Assembly (NCBI RefSeq): GCF_036669915.1
Contig: NC_089318.1
Span: forward strand, 12,557,071-12,621,070
Reading direction: 5' to 3'
Length of the DNA: 64,000 nt
Source of the DNA: Pocillopora verrucosa
Taxonomy: Eukaryota; Cnidaria; Anthozoa; Scleractinia; Pocilloporidae
The position numbers and the translations under genes were made by a program. Each line of letters starts with the position of its first letter. The first letter of the stretch is position 1. The notes under the pieces are model-generated. The model was not told the origin of the DNA and searched no databases. It saw only the letters and a list, made by a program, of their open reading frames with translations. Below are positions 42,601-54,345 of this stretch, piece by piece.

Positions 42601-45285
42601 TTTATTATATTAAAATCAGAAATGGAATCATGCACTTAATAATTATGTTTACCACATTGAATTCACTGTCAAAAGAAAAGATAAAGGGAACAATTTGGCA
42701 ACATGCAAAGCTGCAATAAAAAAGTTGCAGTCGCATTTTTGTGCGATAAAGTGGCAATAAACACTCAACAAGGCAATGATAAATAATGACAACTTGACCT
42801 TCACAGGTTATTTGAGTTTTAATAGAAGACACTGAACTAAGTCTCTGCATGTTTAACAAACTTGAATACTTCCTCAGGCAATTTTATGGTGGCTGTGGGA
42901 AGTCAATATTTTTATTACATCAGAACAGTTGACTATCTGTTCAAACCTACTTTAAATGTGAATCGGACTGGATCTGTCAATTTGTTTAGAATAACAGCCA
43001 ATCCGTTTGGCTCTTATAGCAATTGTTTTTCAAGAGCGGTCCGAAATTAATCGTAAACCCATTCATCCATCTATGTCAACCTGTTTGAAAACTTTCACAA
43101 GCCATTCAGTTGTTTGATAATTTTCACAAACCATTCAGTTGTTTGGGTAACCCATTTGATAATTTTCACATGCCATTCAGTTGTTTGCATGACCCATTCA
43201 AAAATTTTCAGTTGTTTGAGTAACCCATTCAAAAATGTACATAAGCCATTCAGAATACTTGACAACCTGTTCAGCCGTTTGATAACATCCATTAGAACAG
43301 GTGAGTTAACCTTTTGTTACTTGTTTGGTAGCCGTGCACTTCACCCATTTAACAGAAAGCCGTTAGTGTATGTTTTCCTGTGGAAGGTCACATAAATTAT
43401 CGTAGGACTGGATTGAAATATCTACATTGTTGATCATGAGGATTTCCAGAGTGTTACAAGTGATTAAATTATGGCCTGTAATTGATTTAAGCTGACATTA
43501 CATATCGTGACTGTAAATATATGTGATGTACAAGTATAAATGCATCGGTTCTATAAATACATGCAAAATCATGTACAATGCATGGCAAGTAGCCATAAAA
43601 AAGGCACGATTTCATTTAATAGGTAACACACATATACTGAGGTACAAATGTCACAGACGACCCAACCAATGTTTCTGAATGGATTTCTAAATGCCTGTCA
43701 TAATCTAGTCTTTATCATCATCATGCAATCAGTAAGCCTAATAGACCAGTACTTGGGAACCATAATGAGATCAGTGATTTGTTGCATGGGTGTCCAGCCT
43801 TACCTGTCATGCCACTTATTACACTTGGATTTGTTAACACCAATTTATAGCAATCATTTAATTCTTTTCATTTCTTCAACAAGTACATAATGATATTTCT
43901 GTAACTTGAAGAACTATTAGCTGTACTCTGTCTGGTCTACATTATGAAAATTGGTTTCATCTTTTATTGTGAAATTTACAATGACTTCACAACACATTAT
44001 AAATATGCTATACAAAAAGTGTTATCACTTAGGTGACAGTAGCCTAAGAAAGGAATACTTGTGATTACAATGACTGACATTTTAGATGACATGAAGGGAA
44101 CTCGTCATCAGAGTCAAGTGTTTTAATCCCATTGACACTGTACTAGTAACATCAAAATAAACATATTCCTGTGTTCTTTCAACTTTCTTAGACTCCATGG
44201 CTTTTCAGGAAAAGAAAGGCAGAGATGGTCACTAACAATTAACATTTGCCCTCTAAAAACAAACAAAAGTGTTATCCTTTCTATGGTAGTTTTCTTTCTA
44301 GTTGAGTCATTCTAAGTCACGACTTCATGAAAATTACAAATTTGCTCATCTTGACTTTAAAAAAAATTCAAGAACTGGCCTGGTAATTCAATCGCTACGT
44401 AAGCATCTCTTCCAATGACGAATATTTTTGCACTTGGCAGTTGACGAAGAAAACAATATTTACAACCTGTTTCAATGAACCTTTAAACTGCGTCAGAATG
44501 TGTAATTTGTGGCAAAATAGATAGATAAAAGTAACAAATTCTAGGACTAACTTTACGATAGATTAATGCTGAATTGAATCAATCGCTTGAGTCCGTTTAT
44601 TTTGATTTTTTTCCAAACGCTACATAAGTATCGAGAAATATAAATGATATTGAACGCCAAGGAAGAGCGTCAAATTATGTTTTGTTTCCCTGGCTCGTAT
44701 TCATTGAAGGCCTTTGCTTCCCATTAAACACACGCGTAGATAAGAATCTAGTTTCAAGGCGAAATTCTTTATCATTTTGCTTCTGAAACGACGAACACTG
44801 ATTTAATTCTTAGGCAATGAACAGTCTACGTGTAAATGCATTTATTTAACATGCATAATGTAAAAACAGTGGGAATAAATGACACATGATTGTCACGCAC
44901 TAACCGGATCAATTTCAGTCTCTTTTTTCTTTCTGCTGCTTCTCCTGTCATCGTCTGAACTGCTGTCGGATGAATTTTCCGAAGGTTGGTTCTTCTTCTT
45001 CTTTTTCCTGTATTTTTTCTTCCGTTTGTCATCCGAAAGGTCGCGATCAGAGGGTTCGTCTTCCTCTTCGTCGTCCCCGTCTCCATCCAAATTAATCGTT
45101 TGAAATTCGTTTTTTAAACCTGAAAAGTTAACTTGAGGTAAACCTGCGACACCTAGATCAATGTTCCCCTCATCTTCGTCGTCGGAATCGTCTTGCTTTT
45201 CTCCTGTCAAGGCCGTTTGCTCTGTTGTAGCATTGCTTACCGTCTCCATGTTTGTTGTGATCAAGGTTTCAAAAAGGACAAGCAT
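39625..45285 (-). CDS. FAM177 family protein
   Basis: Four minus-strand exons: 44905-45285, 42144-42210, 41403-41500 and 39625-39792 (TAA). Phases agree and give 237 codons. The family signature is clear: WPLWVWYYVVAVSSGALK, AEYLGEKLAAFFGITTPRYQ, YVIDEFYRLKEQ. The N-terminal exon is strongly charged, an acidic run (DDSDDEDEG, DGDDEEEDE) followed by a Lys/Arg tract (KRKKKYRKKKKK). The C terminus is a charged helix (EREEEQERREREYVERMA). By family knowledge FAM177 proteins are small and poorly characterised, reported at endomembranes. Two ATGs are possible, 45285 or 45249 (METVSNATTE); the family usually starts close to the acidic stretch, so the second is plausible. The last intron carries an 18-bp minisatellite and the first carries degenerate repeats. 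Confidence 0.9.
40255..40524 (+). repeat. 18-bp minisatellite in FAM177 intron
   Basis: About fifteen near-identical units of ACAAGGCCATAGGGCTTC, with a C/T variant (GGGCTTT) in the outer units. The unit length is a multiple of three and lacks stops, so several frames on both strands stay open (for example GHRASQ or HKAIGL repeats). These are artefacts of the repeat, not a gene. Confidence 0.95.
40896..41060 (+). repeat. Dispersed repeat, copy in FAM177 intron
   Basis: Diverged copy of the family seen at 35617 and 63139. It keeps TTAACCCCTTAACTCCCATA, AATTTCTCCTTATGATA and GATGAGAATGAAG in order. Confidence 0.5.
41599..41912 (+). mobile_element. tRNA-like SINE/MITE copy 1
   Basis: About 300 bp, closely matching 50109-50408. 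It contains a tRNA-type promoter region (GTGGTCAGTGCTCTGGGTTC and GGGTTCTAGTCCTGG, a B-box-like motif). It is bounded by AGCGGAGCTC near the left end and GCGAGCTCCGCT near the right end. Lies in the second intron of the FAM177 gene. Confidence 0.75.
42330..43290. repeat. Degenerate minisatellite-like blocks in FAM177 intron 1
   Basis: 42345-42500 has diverged units around GGCTTGGTCATCCATTTG with AAAACAT. 43085-43265 has units around AAGCCATTCAGTTGTTTG and TAATTTTCACA. The repeats resemble each other (CCATTCA/GTTTG) and may descend from one array. Confidence 0.55.
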
Positions 45286-47349
45286 GCGCGTTATTCATGT
45301 GTCACGTGCTGCTAAACGATTGTGGGCTCAAATAGGGTCAGTTTGTTGGCTTAGTCTCGTACCCAGACCTTCAACGGCCAAGTAATTCAAAGCTAGAGAT
45401 AACTAAGATAACTCAGGGTTAGCGTAAAATCTGATTTTATGACTGAAAGCTTTAAAAGAATATTTAGTATAATTCTTTTGGCTACAATTTAATGTCTGGA
45501 TGTTGTAAAAGTAATTGAAGAAATTAAAACTTAACACCAGGATAGCGCAAATTGGCCTTTGAACAACTGAACCCTCAACCTTAACGCAGTTCAGGTCAAC
45601 CTATAGCATTTTACGCAAATAATTCCGCAGTGAACAAGTGAAATTGTTATCCAAAACCTAAAAAATAAGCTAATGATAAAACTAGTAATCATGAAATAAA
45701 CACTTTGCTATCATCGAAAAAGGTAAAAAATAAATTTCAGTTGTTTAAAACTGCATGGTGCTGATAGGCCCTTACCGACAATGCCAGCACATTTTCGGCA
45801 TAATTCGGTTTTAGGAGCATTTTTTCTCAGACACGTTTTCTCAAAAAGAATTGCTAACATAATTTAGCCTTTTCCGTGCCGTCTCGCCTGCTGTCTTTCC
45901 TTGGCAAGTCTATCCGGTCAGCGGTTAGCCTGCATATGTTGTACTCAGTCCTTGCTTAGGCGTGGTCCTTGCTAAAAATCAGAACAAGATGGGTCAGCTT
46001 CACCATCATCACGAAGTAACTTAAAGGTCAGAGAAGGGCTTCAGAAGTAAAGCAAGTTCTCTCGGTGCAGCCATTTACTGCTGCAGCAAAGGGAGTATTC
46101 TCGATACCCGAGTCCGGTCGCAATAGAAAATGTGCCCTAGTCAAGAGAATATGATATTCCGCCCAAGTTTATTACATGCAAACAAGTGTAATATCGCTGT
46201 AAAACAAGCGATGAACGCGTTGAGGACGTCATAAAACGCATAGAGTATTCTTCAGAGGAGGAATAAACAAAGAGCTAGCGTTGTGTTATACAATACCAGA
46301 CACATTTGAAGAAAATAAACAATGTTACATAGGAGTAAATAGACACAAAAAAATGTTTTTCACTTTATTCAGTTAACGTATAACGCTGCCGGATGCCTTG
46401 TGTGTATCTTTCTTCAAAATAAATCAAAGCATGTTTCAAACCAAAGGTGTATAATTTTCAAAAATGATCATAATCTGAGCATTATTTAAACAAAAACCAG
46501 CATTACGAGTATAAAACGCCAGTTTCACTAGCATAATGGGGAAGGGTCTAACTTCTGAAGTTCATTTTGTTGATTAAAAAACGAACAAACAAACAAAATA
46601 AACTTGAACATTCACAACCACACAGAAACGCTTCGTGTACTGTACACTCCAGTTGTAAATAGCTCTTTTATTCGAGATTTATCTTAAGGCGTATTTGAAA
46701 AAAAAAAAGTGTCCTTTTTACTGCGTTTCAATTTTCGACAGTTATTGCGATATATTACAACATTTTTAGCCACTGAGGCAAGATTATGCAATCTAGCCCC
46801 TTAAATTAATGCTTTTCGTCGCTTTAGCTCCTCCATGTAAGGCGAGTTCATTCTTTAAGGGAGTTATGTTCACTGTGATATATCAGCTACCACGTGATCC
46901 CCAACGTTGAACTGTTGAGGTAAAGTAGCTCGAACACCATGCGCAAACAGGAGGCACCAGGAGCCTGATTAACAAGAACTTTTAATAGGAGGAGACTGCC
47001 ACTCTTTTCTGACCTCATTTAGCCCTACGTACAATATATTAAATGTCTTATGGGCAGGCGTGTGTGGGCCCTACAGGACAACTGATCTTGGCAGATTAAA
47101 CTGAGTCAAACAATTTTGCAAGACTTTCGAAATGAATAACAAAATACTTGAAAAACAACCAATCTTCGAGAGCTAAAATCTAGACAAAACTTCCCATGAC
47201 GATAATCGTAGGAGGCCTATTACAACGATCAGGGTCGTTGTAATGTGAGGTCTTGCAGCGCAAGACAAACCAAGGCTCACAAAATTCGCACAAGGATCTC
47301 ATGATAATCTAACAGGCCATACATGTGACACGCGTTAAGAGTCTCTCAA
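45286..47349. other. Intergenic between FAM177 5' end and the oxidase 3' end
   Basis: No gene seen. The FAM177 promoter should lie just right of 45285. A small perfect inverted repeat (about 47219-47243, ATTACAACGA...TCGTTGTAAT) is present. Open frames are short and lack support. Confidence 0.4.
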
Positions 47350-47358
47350 TGACGTTCT

Positions 47359-47541
47359 AGCCTGTTCCAGGCGTTCTTTAAGTAAAACGAAGAGCGATAG
47401 TGAACATATAGTAGCGGAAGAGAGAAAAAATGAGGAGGCTTGGGTTGGGTCGAGTAATGAAACCCGCCCCAAACCTCCCTCGCTTTTTCACTCCTCTGCT
47501 ACTTTCGCGCCGTTTTACAAATGAATGCTTGGAACAGGCTT
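47359..47541. mobile_element. Mutator-type MITE with 9-bp target duplication
   Basis: Starts AGCCTGTTCCAGGCGTTC and ends GAATGCTTGGAACAGGCTT, with inverted termini that extend through TAAAACG/CGTTTTA. TGACGTTCT occurs directly before (47350-47358) and directly after (47542-47550), a 9-bp duplication typical of Mutator-like transposons. It has no coding capacity and ends about 30 bp from the oxidase stop codon. Confidence 0.82.
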
Positions 47542-47573
47542 TGACGTTCTGTTAATGAGTTATTCTTGCAGAT

Positions 47574-50500
47574 TTACGGCAGATGAGAATAAAAAGATTC
47601 TTTCACAACCAAGGATGGTTTGATATCTGACAATCTTCCACATCCTGCAAAGAACGAAAGACGTAAATAAAATTTCATTTTCCAAACATAAACCATTCAC
47701 ACTATATATGGCATCACCAACACTTCAACTCCAAAGATCTGATTGTTTATTCATCCATCTAGCAACTTGACATTTCCTTCTGAATTGATAAGAAAAATTT
47801 GGAGCTAGCTCATGATAATAACATTTCCTTGATAAAGGCTGTAAGGTGTCTTTATTCATGTACTACACATGCACTGGCCTCTCTTAAGAGGGTACCATTC
47901 ACAAAAAGGCGTCTTCAGAGAGGATGCATTTATGTGTAAAAGTATTAACATGAACAAGAACAACATGATTATATTATAACACCAGAACTCAACAAAATTT
48001 CAAGTGTCCAAAGGAACTGATACAAAAACGGACTGCATTTTATGCCATTAAGGATTTAACTCCATTAGCTAAGATATCAGGCAGTCTGTGAATGTGAATA
48101 TTTTTAAGTGTGATCTTTCCAAGTTATTAATACAAAAATTTTAGTTGATGTCTTGTACATCTTAATTAAGTTTTTTATACCTTAGCATCTACTTTTATCG
48201 TTGATTGCATGTATTTTTTTACTTTTTACCTTGTGTGTTCCTTTCTGAAAACCATCCGAAAAAGTTATCTCAATCAAGATGATGATGATGATTATTATTA
48301 TCATTATTATTGAATATGAAAGCGATCTTTGCAGTTATGAACACTACTTGAGCAGAGATTAAAAGGAAATGAAAAAATAGAACTAGAAAGAATAACGTAA
48401 ATTTGTGACTTGGAGTAAAGATTTTTTTTACTCTCTCAATTGAGATACAATGTCGTAAAAGTCTTGTGCTTAGTAAGTAGACAAAACCCAACCTGCTACT
48501 ATCATGGCAATTTTCAATTCTTCTTTTAGCATGTGTAGAACATCTGACACACCTTGCTTTCCCTGAGAGAAAAAAGCGCGGTAAAAAATAACACAACACA
48601 AAACATTTTCCGATCATCCGGACTCGCCTCTCGGGTTCCTGTTTTTATAAATATCAACAAGTTACATTCGAGATCTGTGACAACTTTTTTCCTTCACACA
48701 AAGTACATGTAGAGAAGCAATGTTCATGCTAATCTATGAATGAAGCTTCAAAAAAAAAAATGGTGAAATAAGCGACATGCGCACGCTGTAGCAGCTTGAA
48801 ACAGACTGATCTAATTTATAATATTGGGTCGTAAAACGTTTTTGGTTAGCTTTACTAACTTTTTAAAAGTACTTTTGGTAAATGTCAACATAGCCGAATG
48901 CACAATTATTACAACGATCCTTATTCAGTTCTATTTTTGGTTCATTAATGTTCCTATATTCTATTATCCTAACTATTCAGCCCCCACGAGCCCGGATATA
49001 GTCGAGGTTTAACTGTATATTTTACAATGGAATCTTCTCATCTCGTAGTCTCCTTCGCAGTTGTTCTTCGGATATCAGGCAACGAGAACGGCTATAAGGC
49101 ATGCTTCTCATCTCGATTTCACATTTTTTAAACCTTTAGTTTATTCAAGCTTATAGTATTCTTCGTCCCCGGGCGTAGCATCTCAGCTCTCACCGAGAAC
49201 ACAAATTGAAAACACATATGCGTAAGAGTAGACATGGAAGGCAAAATCTCTAGTTCATACGGTGGAGTTTAGTCGTTCGCACCCCATTCTCATTCCCAGA
49301 GTCCTCGTTGCTTTTGGTCGCGTAACCGAAAATGAAAAAAGAGAGTTATGTAGTGTTCCCTTCAAGGTGGGTATAGTTTTTGTTGTAGTACTGACAGAGC
49401 TACATCTAAAGCATAGTAATAGTTATAGGTCGATCAATTCAAAGCTTCAACATCCCTTGAGCAACCCCCTGGGCATTTGAACTTTGAAGATTACGTCGTT
49501 CATATTACCGCCCCCCCCCCCCCCACCCGGCTAAAATTGTGCTCAAATGCTCCATCCAAATGTCGGATTGATCGTCAATTTTTTTGTTGAAAGGCAAGAT
49601 TGGCAATCGTGACTTTGTGGACCTCAATTTCTGAGCCATCTGCTCACGAAAGTGAACTTTGAATCTTTAAACACATCCTTGTTAAAAGATAAAACATTAT
49701 TCCAGTGGAAAGACGTGACAGTTCTGGTTCAAATTTCCTGCCACAACGGACCACGTTCAAATTCCTCGCTCCCCGGGCACGGACGCCAGTTAAATGCCCA
49801 TGGGTTGGCCGGGGGATGTTGAAGCTCCAAACTGATCTGTGCATGGGCTTCAAAGGTAATCTTTGGGGAGGAGACTTTGAGTTTTAGGTACAAAAATGAT
49901 TGTGCGACTTACTTGGTATGCTAAACCCCACACCACAGGTCTCCCAATGAACACAGCCCGTGCTCCAAGTGCCAACGCTTTGAGTACGTCAGTACCATGT
50001 CTTATTCCTCCGTCAACAAAAACGTCAACTTTCCCTTCAACAGCCTTTACTACTTCTGGGAGAGCATCAATCTACAAATAAAACAAACAAGCTTTGTAAA
50101 CATTTATAGCGGAGCTCGCAGAGCGTAGCCCCATAATTATACAAAATAGTAGTAACCCATCAGGCCGAAAACATTTGGATGTACGACCTTACGACCGTAC
50201 GACCGTACAAGGTGCTACTTTTAACATGCGTGGTCAACTGTACCGCGAACACATCAACGCCACGGCTTTGTCCGTTTAGTGGTCAGTGCACTGGGCTCCG
50301 AGTCGGACGACCCGGGTTCTAGTCCTGGCCGGGGCAAGGCGTCGTGCTCTTGAGACGTGCGGGAAAAAAAATGCGAGCTCCGCTTTTAGGCTTGGCTAAA
50401 TCTATATATTATGATAAGCTGAATTCTAAACGCAATTTTGGTGGTTCTTACTTATGATCTATTGGAGGACAAACGCATGAATGACGTCATCATTACCAAC

Positions 50501-53500
50501 ACTTTGTTTTTTGTTATCAATAAACCAAATAGATTTTATGTTGCTGTGGGTCTGTACAGTGATAGATCATGGAACACATCGACGTTAGTGACATACTGAG
50601 CTGCCCCTCACCTGTCTAGTATTGAAATGGTCAGCAGAACTTACATCCCAATCTCTCCCTTGAATCAAGAATTTAAAGGTGTATGAAGCTGAGGCAATTG
50701 CTTTGTGTCTGCTTATAGGGGGTGTCCAAATAGGAAAGGTGCTCATTATCAAAGGTTTGAGTGCTTTAAGTAATTTTAACGAAGAAACTAATGTACATTA
50801 CAGTTGCTGGTACTCCATCCAGTTGTCGGCCTCCATGATTGGACACAATTATTCCATTAACACCATGCTCAACAGCTAGTTTAGCATCCTCTGCAGTCAA
50901 TATCCCTTTTATCAGAACAGGTAGCTTGGTAACACTTTTCAGCCAGGCAAATGAATTCCAGTCAATTGCCTGTTCAATGATAGATTTCACGTTCACAGCA
51001 TAGTCATCAGTATTCGGTCCTTCAACATTACCAAACTTCAAATGTGGCACTAAAACAGCTTGATTTCTTAAATCGCGCCATCGCCGACCATGGATTATGG
51101 CATCAACTGTAAAAACGATTGCTTTGTAACCACTGTCCTCTGCACGCTTGATAAGGCTCTTTGTAAACTCACGATCCTGGAAGATGTACATTTGAAGCCA
51201 ATGTAAACCATTTGGTGCTGTGTTTGCAATATCTTCAATGGTGGCTGATGCCATACAACTAACAACCATGCAAGTTTTTGTATCTTGTGCGGCTGTATCA
51301 AGAGATTATTGAAAATAAATCCTTCAAGTATCCTAGTTCATTTGAATAACCCTTAATTAGTATGCACATTCTTTATTCTGTTCTCTACACTTTTTTTAAA
51401 GCACTAACAAGGAGAGTTTGAGCAACAATCAAGAGCACTTTTTAGGTTAATGATCATCTCCTTCATTCTCATAACCTTTATATTTAATTGAGGGGTGACA
51501 CTGTAAAGAGAGATTAGATGGTGGCCAGTCCTAGGGGGGGTTAGAAAAGTTTATAAGTTTTAAGTCTCACAGGTAATTTTCTGCAAATGAATAAAACCTT
51601 GAAATAACAACTTGCTAAAATAGATGAGGGAGACGCAGTGGCCTTCTGGTTAGTGCACTGGACTCTGGGTTGAGAGGTCTGGGTTTGAGACCTGGCCGGG
51701 TCATGTGTTGTGTTCTTTGCCAAGGCACTTCACTTTCACAGTGCCTCTCTCTCTCCACCTAGGGGTATTAAAATTGGTACCAGCCAATTGTCAGGGAAGC
51801 CTGATGAAGTGCTGGGTGATAACCTAGCAGTGGACTAACATCCCATCCAGGGGGAAGTAGTAACACTCTTAGTTGCTACATGGAAATGGGGACAAAAAGG
51901 GAGGAATTAACCAAAGGAGAATAAGGATGGCTGAGGATGAAAAGATTAAACAGAAATGCAAAAGAGTGTCTCAAAAATACTGGATGAGTTTTTTTTATCC
52001 TAAAACCGGACAAACTGTTAATTACTCTATATAATTTAATTACAGCACTTTCAGTAACATGTGAACTATTGAGTTGTAGATGGGTTTTAAGTTGCCTGCA
52101 ATCATTTCACAGACCTCAAGGTAACATTTGGTTCATTTAAGGTGCCAAACTTGGTCATTTTTTTAAGTTGTGGATGGAAGATTACACGCCATTTTTTTTG
52201 TTTTTGCCTCACTCTGGACTTGACAATCACAAGAATGATTCAGGGCAGTATTGATGTATTAGCTTTCCAAAGGCCCCAGAGTTCACAAGTAATTGAAAAG
52301 TGTAATATCAACCTTACCTTGTGCACTGGCCTTTTCTGCCATAGGGTTTGCCATGGCTTGTATCCCGACAGGAGCAATACAAATAGGTATGCTGATTTTC
52401 TCTCCATATAAGGACAATGACAAGTCCACATCAGATATTCCACACAGGATACGAGGTCTTATACGTAACCTTAAAGGAAACAGGCTCATAATTATTCTTT
52501 GACATTGGTTTCCTGATGTGATATTAGTGCCTTTTCACAGACCTCACAGAGCTCAAATTATAAATCACACAATTTGTAATAAAAGGCACAATATCAATAC
52601 AGGAAACAGCAAATTTGAACTGAACACTGAGAACCCTCCAGTCCTTTATGGGCTGAGTTCACTTGAGCAACTAACACTATGTGAAAGCTTGTTTCCCTGG
52701 TTAAAAATTTAATTATCTCTGTTATGACTTTCAGAAGCACAAATGGGCTGACCCCTGATAGTAATTGTAAGCAAGTCTTAATGCAGTAGGTTGTTATTCA
52801 CTTCTTGACTAATTAATTAATTAGCTTGAAATTGATTAAAAATTAATCAATTTTAAAGTCAATTAATTCATTGGTCAAGATACATTCAATTTCTTTTTCT
52901 TGGTTTAGAATTTTAAAAACTAGGTGGGTTTTTTATTTCCCTTTAATCAAATTATCTTAATGACAGGGGTTTCAATAACTTTTTCCATAAGCGCAATTTA
53001 GCTAGTCCAATGCTGTACTAGTCGGCAGTGTCCTGAAAAAGGGTTGTAAGGCGAAACTAAAACACGAGAGCCTGCTCGCAAGCTAAACAGATGACGGTAA
53101 GAGGCAGGAGCGGCGGTAGACCACCGGTAACTGGCTATTAATGAAACCCTGCATAACTAATACAAAACAACGAAAAACAATACTACTCACACTGATCTAA
53201 AACACATTTTTACCAAAAAATTGATTCATCACTCGTTACGTTCATATTCAATAAAATTCCACGAATCTATAGGCCTCTCAAGTACCGTTCAAAGAAGAAA
53301 AATATTTTGCAAAAACAACGGTGATACTCTCGCGTGCAGCTCCTGTGTTGTGCGTAACATTTCGAAGGCAACAACGGTCTGCACCAAAACTGAATGGGCG
53401 AAAGGCGACGTGAAACGCAATTTACTGAGGATTGCTTACAGCTGAGAGCTTGGAAACTTTAATGTACCATGTCGTGTTAGAAATAGAAAGCTTTTCCTTT

Positions 53501-53640
53501 TCCTACTTGTTGTATGCTTGACAATTTTCCTTCAACGTGAATTCCTCTTCGGCCCCTGAAGCGTAGAAATCGTAGGCGTATTGTGGCAAGACTTTCTTCG
53601 CAAGTTCCTCGAAATCACCGATACACACTGGCTTTGCCAT
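47574..53640 (-). CDS. FMN-dependent (S)-2-hydroxyacid oxidase
   Basis: Six minus-strand exons: 53507-53640, 52318-52469, 50802-51292, 49913-50071, 48493-48562 and 47574-47644 (TAA). Phases agree, giving 358 codons (human HAO1 is 370). A (beta/alpha)8 flavoenzyme oxidising 2-hydroxyacids to 2-oxoacids with H2O2, usually peroxisomal. Catalytic and FMN residues are present: Y131 in [11 protein letters not shown]224 in LPVLIKGI, H248 and R251 in [10 protein letters not shown], plus [20 protein letters not shown] and [14 protein letters not shown]. The position of human HAO1 Trp110 is Met109, as in NVVSCMAS-type contexts, so the substrate is probably not glycolate-restricted. The C terminus reads KESFYSHLP, without a clean peroxisomal tripeptide at the very end. 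HAO1 versus HAO2 orthology is not resolved. Confidence 0.94.
48279..48314. repeat. (GAT/TTA)n microsatellite
   Basis: Short trinucleotide run (GATGATGATGATTATTATTA and on) in the last intron of the oxidase gene. Confidence 0.8.
50109..50408 (+). mobile_element. tRNA-like SINE/MITE copy 2
   Basis: Second copy of the element at 41599-41912, in an intron of the oxidase gene. It starts AGCGGAGCTCGCAGAGCG and has GTGGTCAGTGCACTGGGCTC and GGGTTCTAGTCCTGG. Near its right end lies GCGAGCTCCGCT, the exact inverse of its first 12 bases. Both copies continue into TTTAGGCTTGGCTAAATC, so the right boundary is beyond the inverse repeat. Confidence 0.78.
51625..51870 (+). mobile_element. tRNA-derived SINE
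   Basis: In an oxidase intron. GGTTAGTGCACTGGACTCTG resembles an A-box region and GGGTTTGAGACC a B box. After these come CAAGGCACTTCACTTTCACA, ACCTAGGGGTATTAAAATTG and a tail. The order is that of a tRNA-derived SINE and differs from the pair at 41.6 and 50.1 kb. Confidence 0.7.
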
Positions 53641-53948
53641 GTTGAAAATTTCTTAACTGATGTGCAGCTATATAATTTATAGCAACCCTGACGGGTAAAA
53701 GGCTAGTGAAACTGCACACAAGACAGTCCTTTCGGAAATAACCCGTGTCAATAACCTTTGAATACACTTGACCTCATAATGGCGCGGCGATGTGTAACCG
53801 CATAATAGTCTGGGTTCTAGTCACGCGATGCGTTCTACTTCCATTGCCGTTCAGAAAGAAAAAAAAGAAAGTACAAAAAAAAAAAAACAAAACAAAACAA
53901 AAAAAAAAAAACGAAAGAAAGAGAGACAGAAAGAGAGACAGAAAGACA

Positions 53949-53985
<37 letters not shown>

Positions 53986-54345
53986 AAAGCTAACTCTCAC
54001 CTGTCTATTGAGACAGGGTAATTAATAGTGGCAATTACCTTGTTGTACTTTCCCACCTACGCAGCACCACAGTTTCTTTAGAAACTTAATCCCTATATTC
54101 ATTTGTCTCTTGAGACATTTCACTTAATTTTATTCGACTTTATATTCGACTCACAGCCAGCTTCAGACAGCGCTTTGTTAGCGGTGCAGGTGAAATGCAA
54201 AAAACAAAAATTTATTCATATCAAGAAGGCCAGTCCCTTTACCGCTAGCCAATTAAATAACTTAGCTCGAGAGGTGTTGAAATGTGCTCTAAGATAAATT
54301 TTGCAGTTCAAACAACTTGGAACTGACACAACAGGTCTATCTGTC
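53641..54345. promoter_or_regulatory. Divergent intergenic region (oxidase / matrix-like gene)
   Basis: The oxidase (minus) and the first matrix-like gene (plus) start at opposite ends of this 705-bp stretch, so it must hold both promoters. It contains an A-rich and GAAA-repeat tract (53860-53991) and a fragment of the dispersed Penelope-terminus repeat (about 54005-54095, inverted). No specific site can be named. Confidence 0.5.
53915..53991 (+). repeat. (GAAA)n microsatellite
   Basis: Purine tract of AAAG/GAAA units following an A-rich stretch. The Lys/Arg-rich open frames across it are artefacts. Confidence 0.9.

Noticed and set aside
53790..54025. Lys/Arg-rich plus-strand open frames
   Set aside because: Translations of a purine microsatellite.
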